Source: Peptococcaceae bacterium (GTDB lineage Bacteria > Bacillota > Peptococcia > Peptococcales > Peptococcaceae). Taken from it: a stretch of 64,000 nucleotides of DNA. The translations under genes were made by a program, and so were the position numbers. The notes beneath the pieces were generated by a model. It saw only the letters and a program-made list of their open reading frames with translations. It was not told where the DNA came from and did not search any database. This document shows, piece after piece, positions 52,789 through 61,660 of the stretch; within the stretch, counting starts at the first letter, position 1; every line of letters begins with the position of its first letter. Where the stretch lies: NCBI GenBank assembly GCA_017547685.1, contig JAFYPD010000020.1, forward strand, positions 1 to 64,000, in the 5' to 3' direction.

Positions 52789-53682
52789 TTAATCCTTTGC
52801 TAAATCTTCCTTCATGCCAGCCAGAATCTCTTCCAGCTCTGATCTGTCAAAATGATACCTGGTGCTGCAGAAATGACAGGTCACTTCCGTTTCCCCATCG
52901 TTTTCAATCATATCTTCCAGTTCTTCCACACCAATACTTTTCAGCAGACCGCTAATCCGGTCCCTGCTGCAATTGCAGTGCCACTGTACCGGATTTTCTT
53001 CCAGAAGCTGCACTTCCACGCCCGGCAGATAATTCCGGATGATATCCGCAATGCCGGCCCCTTCATTGATTAAGGTACTCACAGGCCGTGCGCCCTGCAG
53101 TCTGGCTTCTAAATCATCCAGAACCGCCTCATCACAGTTCGGCATGGCCTGCAGAATAATACCGCCTGCAGCTGCTACCGTGTAATCCGCATTCACCAGC
53201 ACACCCACCGATACCACCGACGGTGTCTGCTCGGATGTCATCAGGTAGCTTGCCACATCATCTCCAATCTCGCCGGTCACCAGCGGCACACTGCCGGTGT
53301 AAGGCTCTTTCAGTCCGATATCTTTTGAGATATACAAATCCCCGGTTCCGATGGCGCCGCCCACATCCAGCTTGCCTCTGCTGTTCAGCGGCAAATCGGT
53401 CTGCGGTTCCTGCACATAGCCTTTTACATTTCCTTCCGCATCGCCGGTTACAATGATACCGCCCAGCGGGCCGTCGCCAAAGATGCGCAGGGTGATATGC
53501 CCCTCCCCTTTTAAGCCCCAGGACAGCAGCAAAGTGCTGGCCATGGTTCTGCCCAGCGCTGCGATTGCAGTCGGAAACGCATCATGACACTGACGCGCCG
53601 TTTCCACCGCATCGGTGCAGATAACCGCAGAAACGCGAACCTGTCCATCATACGCTAACGCACGAATAATCCCATCTGACAT
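52789..53682 (-). CDS. hslO: Redox-regulated chaperone Hsp33
   Basis: This 297-residue chaperone is activated by oxidation. The zinc-binding cysteines are in the C-terminal WHCNCSRDRI (CxC) and CHFCSTRYHF (CxxC). The N-terminus (MSDGIIRALAYDGQVRVSAV split) and GYVQEPQTDLPLNSRGKLDV split are typical. The ATG at 53682 has GGAGG ten bases upstream. It is followed closely by folC. In an anaerobe it would protect against oxidative unfolding. Confidence 0.95.
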   Translation of the reverse strand: MSDGIIRALAYDGQVRVSAVICTDAVETARQCHDAFPTAIAALGRTMASTLLLSWGLKGEGHITLRIFGDGPLGGIIVTGDAEGNVKGYVQEPQTDLPLNSRGKLDVGGAIGTGDLYISKDIGLKEPYTGSVPLVTGEIGDDVASYLMTSEQTPSVVSVGVLVNADYTVAAAGGIILQAMPNCDEAVLDDLEARLQGARPVSTLINEGAGIADIIRNYLPGVEVQLLEENPVQWHCNCSRDRISGLLKSIGVEELEDMIENDGETEVTCHFCSTRYHFDRSELEEILAGMKEDLAKD

Positions 53683-53721
53683 AACATACACTCCTCCAAC
53701 ACCACGGTTTTATAAAATAAT

Positions 53722-53746
53722 ACAGGGCGATGCCGCACCGCCCTGT
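53722..53746 (-). terminator. thrC terminator
   Basis: The arms ACAGGGCG and CGCCCTGT lie just after the thrC stop. The following minus-strand stretch is T-rich but interrupted, so it is a moderate terminator. Confidence 0.6.
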
Positions 53747-53775
53747 TGTTTTCATTTTTCCAACGGATTCGCCGG

Positions 53776-55254
53776 TTACAGCCCCAGAATCGTCTGGACT
53801 GCTGCGCTGATGCCGTCTTTTTCACATACGGTATTGTGGCGCACCGGTTTTTTATCTAAATCCAGCAGCCCGACATGCTGTGCAATACCGGTTTTTGCAG
53901 CCAGTTCTTCCAGTTGTTCCAGTTCGCTGGCCTGGCTTGGCGCACCGTTTAATGCAGTCAGTACGCTGGATACAAATTTGCATGGATGGGCAGTGGAATC
54001 GATAACGGCCACATTGCCGCTGTTCTGTTCTCTGCTCACTTTCAGCGCAACCGCTGTGTGAGTATCCAGCACATAGTTGTGCTCTGCGTAGCACTGCTGA
54101 ATCATAGCCAGCGTTTCTGCCTCGTCAGCCGCACCGCCCACAACAAATTGATCTATATTTGCTTTTGTTTCCGCATCAACGGTAAAGATACCGTCCTGTT
54201 TCAGCGCATCCATCCACTGTGCCACTTTATCGCCGTTGCTGCCGGTCATGGCAAACAGGAACCGTTCCAGATTGCTGGAAATCAGAATATCCATGGATGG
54301 GCTGTTTGTCTGATAAAAATCGCGGCGGCGGTCATACACGCCAGTTGCAAAGAAATCGGTCAGAATACGGTTCCTGTTGGACGCACATACCAGCTGCCCC
54401 ACCGGCAGACCCATCTGACCGGCATACCATGCTGCCAGAATGTTGCCGAAATTACCGGTTGGAACAACAAAATCCACTTTGTCGCCGTACTGGATGGCCT
54501 GTTTGTCCACCAGATTCAGATATGCTGCAAAGTAGTACACAATCTGCGGCAGCAGCCGGCCCCAGTTGATGGAGTTTGCAGAAGAAAACTGATAGCCCTT
54601 CTGCGCCATTTTTTCTTTCAGCGCCTGGTCTGCAAAAATTTCTTTTACCGCACTCTGGCAATCGTCGAAGTTGCCTTCCACGCCAACCACATACGTGTTA
54701 TCCCCGTCCGTGGTTACCATCTGCAGTTCCTGCACACGGCTGACACCGTGTGCGGGGTAGAATACAATAATACGGGTGCCTTTTACATTTTTGAAGCCTT
54801 CCAGCGCTGCTTTACCGGTGTCACCGGAAGTTGCAACCAGAATGATAATCTCCTGTTTCAGATCCAGCTTTTCGATGGCCTTCACCAGCAGACGAGGGGT
54901 TAACTGCAGTGCCATATCTTTGAACGCAGCTGTCGGGCCATGCCATAATTCCAGCACATATTCCTTCTCGGTTAATTTCACCAGCGGTGCAATTTCCGCT
55001 GTATCAAAGTTGGTGTTGTATGCGCCCTGCACGCAATCGGCAATCTCCTCCGCGGTATAATCGGTTAAATATTTACCCAGAATCCATGTTGCAATTTCCT
55101 GATATGGTTTTCCTGCCATTGCCGCAATTTCATCGGCAGCCAGCGCCGGGACAGACTGCGGCACAAACAGACCGCCGGCCGGCACCATGCCCTGTGCAAT
55201 AGCCGCAGCCGCACTGACTGGCTCATAATTATTTCTGGTACTGATATAATTCAT
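53776..55254 (-). CDS. thrC: Threonine synthase
   Basis: This 492-residue PLP enzyme converts O-phosphohomoserine to threonine. The PLP lysine lies in HGPTAAFKDMALQLTPRLL split, and VATSGDTGKAALEGFKNVKG split and FVVPTGNFGNILAAWYAGQM split are family marks. It is the longer, E. coli/yeast-like subclass. The start at 55254 (MNYISTRNNYE) has GGAGG nine bases upstream; eight extra residues upstream are not needed. It is a single-gene unit. Confidence 0.95.
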   Translation of the reverse strand: MNYISTRNNYEPVSAAAAIAQGMVPAGGLFVPQSVPALAADEIAAMAGKPYQEIATWILGKYLTDYTAEEIADCVQGAYNTNFDTAEIAPLVKLTEKEYVLELWHGPTAAFKDMALQLTPRLLVKAIEKLDLKQEIIILVATSGDTGKAALEGFKNVKGTRIIVFYPAHGVSRVQELQMVTTDGDNTYVVGVEGNFDDCQSAVKEIFADQALKEKMAQKGYQFSSANSINWGRLLPQIVYYFAAYLNLVDKQAIQYGDKVDFVVPTGNFGNILAAWYAGQMGLPVGQLVCASNRNRILTDFFATGVYDRRRDFYQTNSPSMDILISSNLERFLFAMTGSNGDKVAQWMDALKQDGIFTVDAETKANIDQFVVGGAADEAETLAMIQQCYAEHNYVLDTHTAVALKVSREQNSGNVAVIDSTAHPCKFVSSVLTALNGAPSQASELEQLEELAAKTGIAQHVGLLDLDKKPVRHNTVCEKDGISAAVQTILGL

Positions 55255-55397
55255 AAACGAACGCCTCCAGCATTTCATAGTTAGTCGTCAATTTTTAAAC
55301 ATCTCACTGTGTCAGCTATCGTTTCATTTTACTATATTTTTCTGGCGTTGCCTAGTCTTTTTCCTGTAAATTCATCAAGAATACAGCATGCATACCA

Positions 55398-55742
55398 TCA
55401 GCGCTGATTAAAATTCTCTTCCCCGATCAGATTAAACAATTCATCCTCTCCAGCCTGGTCAAACAAATCACTGTCCGTTATCCAGCCGCCCAGTTCATCA
55501 GCCAGCAAATCCTGCTCCAGGTTTTCTCCGTCATCATTCCGGAACGGATCCAGTAATACCTCCAGCACGGCACCGGCCTGCAGATTCACCAGCTCACTGG
55601 TGAGCGCGATCAGACCCAGCAGGAAAATATGCCCTGCATAGCGCAGAACCGATATACACTGGTCATCATTTGAAGGAGTATGATTCTGTTTTCGTTTTGG
55701 CCGGACCAGCCGCTGATGATACGCTTCCCCGTTCTGCTGCAA
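55398..55742 (-). CDS. Hypothetical acidic protein with one membrane-like segment
   Basis: A TTG at 55742, with GGAGGAGGG seven bases upstream, opens a 114-codon frame. It has a basic N-terminus, a hydrophobic stretch HIFLLGLIALTSELVNLQAG near 38-57 and a very acidic C-terminus. I do not recognise it. It lies between thrC and the divergent DUF3243 gene. Support is the ribosome site and the lack of any other frame; it could still be chance. Confidence 0.4.
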   Translation of the reverse strand: MQQNGEAYHQRLVRPKRKQNHTPSNDDQCISVLRYAGHIFLLGLIALTSELVNLQAGAVLEVLLDPFRNDDGENLEQDLLADELGGWITDSDLFDQAGEDELFNLIGEENFNQR

Positions 55743-55842
55743 AATACATCCCTCCTCCCTTCAGTATATGAATCAATTTGTTTTTTTGCGTATATCTGAT
55801 TTTGTTTTTGACCATACTACAGACAAGCAGGAGGTGATCAGC

Positions 55843-56106
55843 ATGTTTGGTAAAAACACAAACGAACCGGCACAGTTTCCGCAGGCGCTGGCCCGCGTCA
55901 TCGAGGACGGCCAGAAACACGGTGTGACCGATGAGATGATGGTAAAAGGTATGGTGAGCGTCGGTAACCTGATGGGACAGTTCGTGAAGCCGGACTCTCC
56001 GGAAGAAGCCCTGATGAAAGAAATGTGGGAATCGGCCAATGACCAGGAAAAGAACGCCGTTGCCCAGATGGTGTTAAAAGTAGGCCGCAAAAAACTGGCC
56101 CACTGA
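55843..56106 (+). CDS. DUF3243 family protein
   Basis: This 87-residue protein has an order close to DUF3243 (B. subtilis YmfJ): GVTDEMMVKGMVSVGNLMGQ, then FVKPDSPEEALMKEMWESAN, then DQEKNAVAQMVLKV. It is helical, soluble and of unknown function. The ATG at 55843 has AGGAGG eight bases upstream; an in-frame ATG 25 codons earlier has none. A terminator follows. Confidence 0.8.
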   Translation: MFGKNTNEPAQFPQALARVIEDGQKHGVTDEMMVKGMVSVGNLMGQFVKPDSPEEALMKEMWESANDQEKNAVAQMVLKVGRKKLAH

Positions 56107-56160
56107 CATACTGTGATTTACAGATTATTTTTTGTTTTTCATTTTCTCCCCTCATTTTAT

Positions 56161-56197
56161 AAAAACCGTGCATACGTTCTCAGTATGTACGGTTTTT
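56161..56197 (+). terminator. DUF3243 gene terminator
   Basis: The arms AAAAACCGTGCATAC and GTATGTACGGTTTTT, with one mismatch, lie 55 bp after the stop. Confidence 0.85.
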
Positions 56198-56252
56198 CGT
56201 TGTATAAACATCTCTATCCCCCTGTTTCCCTGCAACGGGGCGAGGATAACAG

Positions 56253-56308
56253 AAAACGGCCTGGATAACGCATGGTATATTTCAGCTATGCGTTGTCCAG
56301 GCCGTTTT
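56253..56308. terminator. Strong bidirectional terminator
   Basis: About 21-bp arms, AAAACGGCCTGGATAACGCA and the matching partner at 56288-56308, form a long stem between the DUF3243 gene (plus) and the CDF transporter (minus). It can stop transcription from both sides. Confidence 0.85.
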
Positions 56309-56333
56309 GTCATATCACATCAAAACAATCCTG

Positions 56334-57227
56334 TCAGTTTTTACTGCATGCGGCAGGATTGACATGCACCACGCAATGTTTCACCAGCGGAAAGCTCTCT
56401 TCAATGCCGTTATGCACCTGCACCGCAATATCATGCGCCTGGCGCAGCGACAGATTTTCATCAGCTTCAATTTCCACTTCCACATACATTCTGGAGCCAA
56501 ACAGACGGGTGCGCAGCACATCCAGTTCTTTCACGCCATGGCAGGATGTAATCAGCTGACGCATGGCGGTTTCTGTTTCAGCATCGCAGGAGCGGTCTAC
56601 CATACGATCGAAGGTTTCCCGGAAAATATCGACTGCCACTTTCAAGATGAGTACGGCAATCACCACACTGGCCACCGGGTCCAGCACGGGATAGCCCAGA
56701 CGGGCACCCAGAATGCCGGCAAAACTGCCAACAGAACTCAGCGCGTCGGAGCGATGATGCCAGGCTTCGGCCATCAAAGAAACAGAGTTGATTTTTTTGG
56801 CAGCAATTTTTGTATACCAGAACAGCCCTTCCTTTACCGCAATGGAAATGACAGCGGCAAACAATGCCAGCTGCCCCGGCACCGTCAGAGCGCTGTAATC
56901 GCCGGAGAGGACTTTTTCCAGTCCGCTCATGCCGATACCCAGCCCGACCAGCATCAGAATATTGGCCAGAATAATAGATATCACGCACTCCATGCGCTCA
57001 TGACCGTAAGGATGTTCTCTGTCGGCCTCTTTACCGGACACATTGGCACCGATGATTACCAGAAAGGAACCGAATACATCCGATGCTGAGTGTACAGCAT
57101 CGGCTACCATGGCACCGGAACGGGCCGCAACACCGGCTGTCAGTTTCATCACCGTCAGCAGCACATTGAGGATAATGCTGATACGGGATACTTTTATGGT
57201 TAATGCTTTTTCCTCTGACACTGTCAT
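56334..57227 (-). CDS. Cation diffusion facilitator family transporter
   Basis: This 297-residue CDF protein exports divalent metals in exchange for protons. It has six membrane helices (about 12-210) and a cytoplasmic ferredoxin-like domain (about 215-297). Metal-site residues include AVHSASDVF in helix 2 and HHRSDALSSVGSF in helix 5. The tail has HGVKELDVLRTRLFGSRMY and VKHCVVHVNP. Zn, Fe, Mn and Co cannot be told apart by eye. It is transcribed divergently from the ferritin-like gene at 57319. Confidence 0.92.
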   Translation of the reverse strand: MTVSEEKALTIKVSRISIILNVLLTVMKLTAGVAARSGAMVADAVHSASDVFGSFLVIIGANVSGKEADREHPYGHERMECVISIILANILMLVGLGIGMSGLEKVLSGDYSALTVPGQLALFAAVISIAVKEGLFWYTKIAAKKINSVSLMAEAWHHRSDALSSVGSFAGILGARLGYPVLDPVASVVIAVLILKVAVDIFRETFDRMVDRSCDAETETAMRQLITSCHGVKELDVLRTRLFGSRMYVEVEIEADENLSLRQAHDIAVQVHNGIEESFPLVKHCVVHVNPAACSKN

Positions 57228-57318
57228 TGTGATTCCTCCTGTTTGTCATCTGGCATATTGCACCGTCATCCGGCATATACATGAAAATCCCTGAAAAATC
57301 CTGACAGGAGGAATCATC

Positions 57319-57864
57319 ATGGAATCAACAACATTATATGCTTCGCCGGAGCCTTATCCGTCTATTCAGGCCGCTGCACCCAATATCGCCTATGCACAGC
57401 TGCTGGCCGCGTCCCTGGCTTCCGCCAGAAGTGAACTGACGGCTATTACACAGTATACGTATTTCAGCTGGGTTTTAGACACGGAATGGGCACAGCTGTG
57501 CACTGTATTCCGAAATATTGCGAAAGTGGAGATGCGCCATCTCGATCTGCTGGGGCGCACCATCACAGCACTGGGCGGCAACCCGATGTTTCGCGCATTC
57601 CCTTATAAAAGGCCTGCTTTCTGGAGCAGCGGCGTTCTGCAGTACCAGTCCCATATAGAAAAAGTCCTGCATATCAGCATTGCCGGTGAACAGGAAGCCA
57701 TTGACGGCTACCAGCACCTGTCCAAACTGATTCAGGACCAGAGCGTGATTGATTTGCTGCAGAGAATCATTGTGGATGAAGAAATCCATCTTCATCTCTT
57801 TCAACAGTATCTTACCACAAGACAAACAAAAAGTAAACAATTATTTCACAACGATATAATATAA
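57319..57864 (+). CDS. Ferritin-like / rubrerythrin-type diiron protein
   Basis: This 181-residue, four-helix-bundle protein has carboxylate/histidine pairs in the right order: SELTAITQYTYFSW (Glu near 39), VEMRHLDLLG (ExxH near 71-74), IAGEQEAIDGYQHL (Glu near 124) and VDEEIHLHLFQQ (ExxH near 159-162). This pattern fits the ferritin-like superfamily, near manganese catalase/CotJC or rubrerythrin, without a rubredoxin tail. A stress or metal role is inferred. The ATG has CAGGAGG upstream. It is divergent to the metal transporter. Confidence 0.8.
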   Translation: MESTTLYASPEPYPSIQAAAPNIAYAQLLAASLASARSELTAITQYTYFSWVLDTEWAQLCTVFRNIAKVEMRHLDLLGRTITALGGNPMFRAFPYKRPAFWSSGVLQYQSHIEKVLHISIAGEQEAIDGYQHLSKLIQDQSVIDLLQRIIVDEEIHLHLFQQYLTTRQTKSKQLFHNDII

Positions 57865-57936
57865 TTGCCATGAAATAATTATTGCAATCCAAAATATTTT
57901 ATTGAAAATCAATTTTAGTTACCCTTGTTAAACAAT

Positions 57937-58455
57937 CTAGTATTCAATGCCTTCCCGGGCAGGAATGTTCTGTCCATACGGATGTTTCCGCCCAATCAGT
58001 TCTGTCACATAATGTGCCTGTTCTATCCACTTTTGCGGCGCATTGCGGCCGGTCAATACCAGTTCCATGGCATCTGGCTTACGGGCAATCAGAGCATCCA
58101 CCATTGTTTCATCGGCCAGCTGTGTCTGACAGGCGGCCATAATCTCATCCAGAATCACCATGTCCCAGATGCCCTCGCTGCATTCACGCAGCACGGTCTG
58201 CAGCATCTGGTTCTGGGCTTCCAGTATGTGCTGCTTTTCAGCATCACTCAGCTGCCATACAAATCCGGCACTGGTCAGGCCGCGCACTGTCACACCAATC
58301 TGGCGCAGCGGCGCAGCTTCTCCGGAACTGTTATCCTTTAAAAACTGTACAAACAGCACCCGTTTTTTCCGCCCCGCAGCCCGTACCGCCAGCCCTGCAG
58401 CGGCGGTTGTTTTCCCTTTTCCGTCACCGGTATAAATATGAATCATTCCCTGCAT
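57937..58455 (-). CDS. Cob(I)alamin adenosyltransferase (CobO/BtuR type)
   Basis: This 172-residue protein starts MIHIYTGDGKGKTTAAAGLA, with its P-loop, and contains VLFVQFLKDNSSGEA, WDMVILDEIMAAC and LVLTGRNAPQKWIEQAHYVT split. It adds the adenosyl group to reduced corrinoids to make coenzyme B12. The start at 58455 has AGGAG seven bases upstream. It lies 70 bp after secF, from which a terminator separates it. Confidence 0.93.
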   Translation of the reverse strand: MQGMIHIYTGDGKGKTTAAAGLAVRAAGRKKRVLFVQFLKDNSSGEAAPLRQIGVTVRGLTSAGFVWQLSDAEKQHILEAQNQMLQTVLRECSEGIWDMVILDEIMAACQTQLADETMVDALIARKPDAMELVLTGRNAPQKWIEQAHYVTELIGRKHPYGQNIPAREGIEY

Positions 58456-58475
58456 GAAATCGCTCCTTTACCAAA

Positions 58476-58504
58476 ACAGGCCCTGATGCTGTATCAAGGC
58501 CTGT
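58476..58504 (-). terminator. secDF terminator
   Basis: The arms ACAGGCC (58476-58482) and GGCCTGT (58498-58504) have an inner TGAT/ATCA stem and a short T-run on the minus strand. Confidence 0.7.
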
Positions 58505-58525
58505 CTGTTTCTATGATGTTACCTT

Positions 58526-59398
58526 TTATTTACTGTCTACGCGGCTGCCCTTGAGATGCATTTTCATTTCATACCAGATCGGACTGGCAATGCACAGCGA
58601 GGAATACGTCCCTGCGATGACACCGATAGAGATGGCCAGTACAAAGATTCTGGTTGTCTGACCGCCGAAAATCAGCGTAGCCAGCAGCAAAATCAACGTA
58701 CTGATGGAGGTATTCATGGAACGGGTGAAACTCTGACCGATACTCATATTTACAATACCGGACAGCTGGTCTTTTTTCACACGGCCCATATTTTCACGGA
58801 TACGGTCAAACACAACGATCTTGTCGTTGATGGAGTAACCAAAAATGGTCAGCAGCGCTGCAATGAAGGTGCTGTCGATTTCCAGCTGCAGAATACTGAA
58901 AATCGCCACCACAATAAAGATATCATGGAACAGTGCAATCACACCAGCGATAGCAAAATGCAGCTCAAACCGGAAACTGATGTATGCAATCATCAGCACA
59001 ACAGCCAGCAGCAATGCAACTATGGCATTCTTTTTCAGTTCGGCACCTACACTAGGCCCTACCAGACCGCTGGACACAATTTCTAACGCACCGAATTTCG
59101 CGTTCAGATCCGCCATCAGGCTGTCCTGCTTGGCCTGATCCATGACGGCGGTTTTCAGCACAAAGGAACCGTCATCCAGTTCCTGAATCTTGCTGCCTTC
59201 CAAACCATTTTCATTCAGTGCTTCGCGCAAATCTGCGATGTCCACCTGTTCTTCAAACTGCACTGTGATTTTATTGCCGCCCACAAAGTCGATACCCAGG
59301 TTCAAACCCTGCACCGCCATGGATACCATGCCGGCCAGCAGAATCACGGCAGAAATGATGTACCAGATTTTTCTCTTTTCAATAATATTAATCTTCAT
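58526..59398 (-). CDS. secF: Protein translocase subunit SecF
   Basis: This 290-residue protein has six membrane helices and a periplasmic loop after helix 1. GLNLGIDFVGGNKITVQF, SSGLVGPSVGAELKKNAI split, and SINDKIVVFDRIRENMGRVK split are family marks. It uses the proton gradient with SecD to pull proteins through SecYEG. The ATG at 59398 overlaps the secD stop by 11 bp and has GAGAGG eight bases upstream. Confidence 0.96.
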   Translation of the reverse strand: MKINIIEKRKIWYIISAVILLAGMVSMAVQGLNLGIDFVGGNKITVQFEEQVDIADLREALNENGLEGSKIQELDDGSFVLKTAVMDQAKQDSLMADLNAKFGALEIVSSGLVGPSVGAELKKNAIVALLLAVVLMIAYISFRFELHFAIAGVIALFHDIFIVVAIFSILQLEIDSTFIAALLTIFGYSINDKIVVFDRIRENMGRVKKDQLSGIVNMSIGQSFTRSMNTSISTLILLLATLIFGGQTTRIFVLAISIGVIAGTYSSLCIASPIWYEMKMHLKGSRVDSK

Positions 59399-60659
59399 CA
59401 CAGACACCTCTCTTCAGACCATACAGTTGCGGATTGCTTACCAGATTGGAAGATACCAGTGTGGTCAGCATGAAACGGGTGAAGGTGATAGCTGTGAGCA
59501 TACTAGCCAGAATACCAATGGTTAAAGTGATGGCAAAGCCGCGCACAGAACCGCTGCCGAATGCAATCAGAATCACCGCTGCAAGCAGTGTTGTGATGTT
59601 GGAATCAAAAATTGTCGCAAATGCTTTTTTGAACCCGGCTTCAATGGCAACACGCAAGGTTTTGCAGACATGCAGTTCTTCTTTGATACGTTCAAAAATA
59701 ATAACATTGGCATCTACCGCCATCCCGACCGACAGCAGGAATGCAGCGATAACAGGCAGCGTAATCGTAGCCTTGATGGCCACATTGGCACCAATAACAA
59801 GGATAGCATACAGCAGCAGTGCAAAGGTGGCAACCAGCCCAGGTACCCGGTAAACAGCAATCATAAAGACTGCCAGTACAGCAATCCCGATGATAGCCGC
59901 TTTGATACTCTTTTCAATAGAATCGGCCCCCAGCTGCGGACCGGTGGTCTGTTTTTCCACGATGGTTAAATCAATCGGCAGTGCACCGCCCTGCAGCATC
60001 ATAGCCAGGCTCTGTGCTTCCTCATAGCTCGCAAAGCTGCCGGAGATCTGTGCTTTGCCGTTTGGAATCGATGATTTTACTGCCGGTGCGGAAATAATCT
60101 GATTATCCAGAATGATCGCAATAATTCTGTTCTGGCGGGTACTGTCATCTGTCCCGTAGGTGTTTACCAGATCTGCTGTGGCATCAGCAAAGGCTTTTGT
60201 CCCTTCGCCGTTAAATTCCAGAGAAACCCCGTACATTTCAGATGCATGGATGGTTTCCTGGTTTACATAAGCGCTTGCTTTTTTCAGCTGACTGCCTTCC
60301 ACAATCACCTGTCCGTTATCGTAACGCACAAACTGCAGCTTTGCAGTTGTACCGATAACACGTACTGCCTCCTCGGCATCTTCTACCCCCGGCAGTTCTA
60401 CCGAAATCCGGTTGCTGCCCTCCAGCCGAACCTCCGGCTCGGCTACCCCAAGCGCATTGATTCTGTTTTCAATTACGGTTTTCGCCGCTTCCATTTCTTC
60501 ACTGGTGGTTCCTTCCGGCGCTTCCAGACGAACCATAACACCGCCCTGCAGGTCCAGGCCCAGTACCGCATTGTCTGCGTAGATCGGGAACAGAATGCCT
60601 GCGGCCAGTACAACAACCAGAATGGTTGCGACCAGTGTAATTACTTTTGGCCAACGCAT
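59388..60659 (-). CDS. secD: Protein translocase subunit SecD
   Basis: This 423-residue SecD has GLDLQGGVMVRLEAPEG in the first periplasmic domain, PGVEDAEEAVRVIGTTAKLQ split, and SVGMAVDANVIIFERIKEEL split in the membrane part. The start at 60659 (MRWPKV) has AGGAGG ten bases upstream. It is shorter than the proteobacterial form but normal for Firmicutes. It starts the secDF unit. Confidence 0.96.
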   Translation of the reverse strand: MRWPKVITLVATILVVVLAAGILFPIYADNAVLGLDLQGGVMVRLEAPEGTTSEEMEAAKTVIENRINALGVAEPEVRLEGSNRISVELPGVEDAEEAVRVIGTTAKLQFVRYDNGQVIVEGSQLKKASAYVNQETIHASEMYGVSLEFNGEGTKAFADATADLVNTYGTDDSTRQNRIIAIILDNQIISAPAVKSSIPNGKAQISGSFASYEEAQSLAMMLQGGALPIDLTIVEKQTTGPQLGADSIEKSIKAAIIGIAVLAVFMIAVYRVPGLVATFALLLYAILVIGANVAIKATITLPVIAAFLLSVGMAVDANVIIFERIKEELHVCKTLRVAIEAGFKKAFATIFDSNITTLLAAVILIAFGSGSVRGFAITLTIGILASMLTAITFTRFMLTTLVSSNLVSNPQLYGLKRGVCDED

Positions 60660-60777
60660 AAAAGTCAATCCTCCTAGATTTTAAATACTCTGCTTCTGCT
60701 GCCTCATCCGGCCAGTACAGCACCGGACGGACAGAAAAACAAAGCGATTTACTCAACTTATCTATTATAGCTCCAAA

Positions 60778-60813
60778 CAGAAAAGGTTGCAATTGTTTCT
60801 TTGCAACCTTTTT
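60778..60813 (-). terminator. Manganese catalase gene terminator
   Basis: The arms AAAAGGTTGCAA (60781-60792) and TTGCAACCTTTT (60801-60812) form a perfect stem after the catalase stop, with T-runs on both sides. Confidence 0.85.
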
Positions 60814-60858
60814 CCAATCTTAACATTTGTAAATTATCTACAGAACAGCCGCTGTTTT

Positions 60859-61527
60859 TTACCGGAATGCCGGATGTTTTACATCTGTATGCGGAAATGG
60901 ACTGTCTTTTGGCGAAGGCGTTGACAGATCAAAATACATACGGGCAGCTCTGGTTGTACCAAAATCCTGATTGGAACCGCTCTCCTGCACCTTGTTAAAC
61001 GCTTCGCGAAACATGGCGTTGTGAGCCTCTTCTCTGTTCAGCAGAAAATCAATCGTTTCCCGCACTTTCTTGTCATAAATCTGCCGATACAGATATTCAT
61101 ACGTCACTTTCGCCCGCTGCTCTGACGCAATATTGGACAGTAAATCGGCACACAAATCGCCGGTGACCGTAACATAATCAGCTGTCCAGGAATAGCCGGA
61201 AGCATTGATCAATCCCGGATTCAGTCCCAGCACCGTATGGCTCTGAATTTCGCCTCCCGGCACAGTAGAATAATCCACATCATGACCGTTCAGCATATGA
61301 ATTGTGGCCGCCAGCATTTCCAGATGACTCAGTTCCTCGGCAGCAATGTCCATAAATAAATCCTTGATTGTCGGGTCTTTGATACGAAAACTCTGTGACA
61401 TATACTGCATGGCCGCTTTCAATTCACCGTTGGCGCCGCCCAGCTGCTCCTGCAGCAGTGCCGCATACTGAGGGTTTGGCCGCTCTACTGCGACCGGATG
61501 AAACAATTGTTTTTCATGTTTAAACAT
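60859..61527 (-). CDS. Manganese catalase family protein
   Basis: This 222-residue protein starts MFKHEKQLFHPVAVERPNPQ and has the dimanganese ligands in GGANGELKAAMQYMSQSF (Glu), AAEELSHLEMLA (E..H) and LLNREEAHNAMFREAF (E..H). It removes hydrogen peroxide without haem, fitting an anaerobe. Related spore coat proteins (CotJC) look alike, but no other spore coat genes are seen here. The ATG at 61527 has AGGAG eight bases upstream; 22 extra codons further up have none. Confidence 0.92.
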   Translation of the reverse strand: MFKHEKQLFHPVAVERPNPQYAALLQEQLGGANGELKAAMQYMSQSFRIKDPTIKDLFMDIAAEELSHLEMLAATIHMLNGHDVDYSTVPGGEIQSHTVLGLNPGLINASGYSWTADYVTVTGDLCADLLSNIASEQRAKVTYEYLYRQIYDKKVRETIDFLLNREEAHNAMFREAFNKVQESGSNQDFGTTRAARMYFDLSTPSPKDSPFPHTDVKHPAFR

Positions 61528-61589
61528 GGCTTTCACTCCTTTTTGTAATATAAGACTAGTGTCTCCATGTTCTTTTCTGTTATGCCTGC

Positions 61590-61646
61590 ACAAAAAACCG
61601 GCCTCTGCGAAATCAGATTTTCACATCTGACCTCTTGAAGCCGGTT
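61590..61646 (-). terminator. nrdD terminator
   Basis: The outer arms AACCGGC (61596-61602) and GCCGGTT (61640-61646), with an inner TCAGAT/ATCTGA stem, have a T-run on the minus strand, 15 bp after the nrdD stop. The design closely matches the Rrf2 terminator at 7418-7477. Confidence 0.8.
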
Positions 61647-61660
61647 TCAACTGTTTTTAT

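Noticed and set aside
60859-61527. Spore coat CotJC as an alternative name for the manganese catalase
   Set aside because: The proteins look alike, but no other spore genes are near, so the general catalase name is kept.
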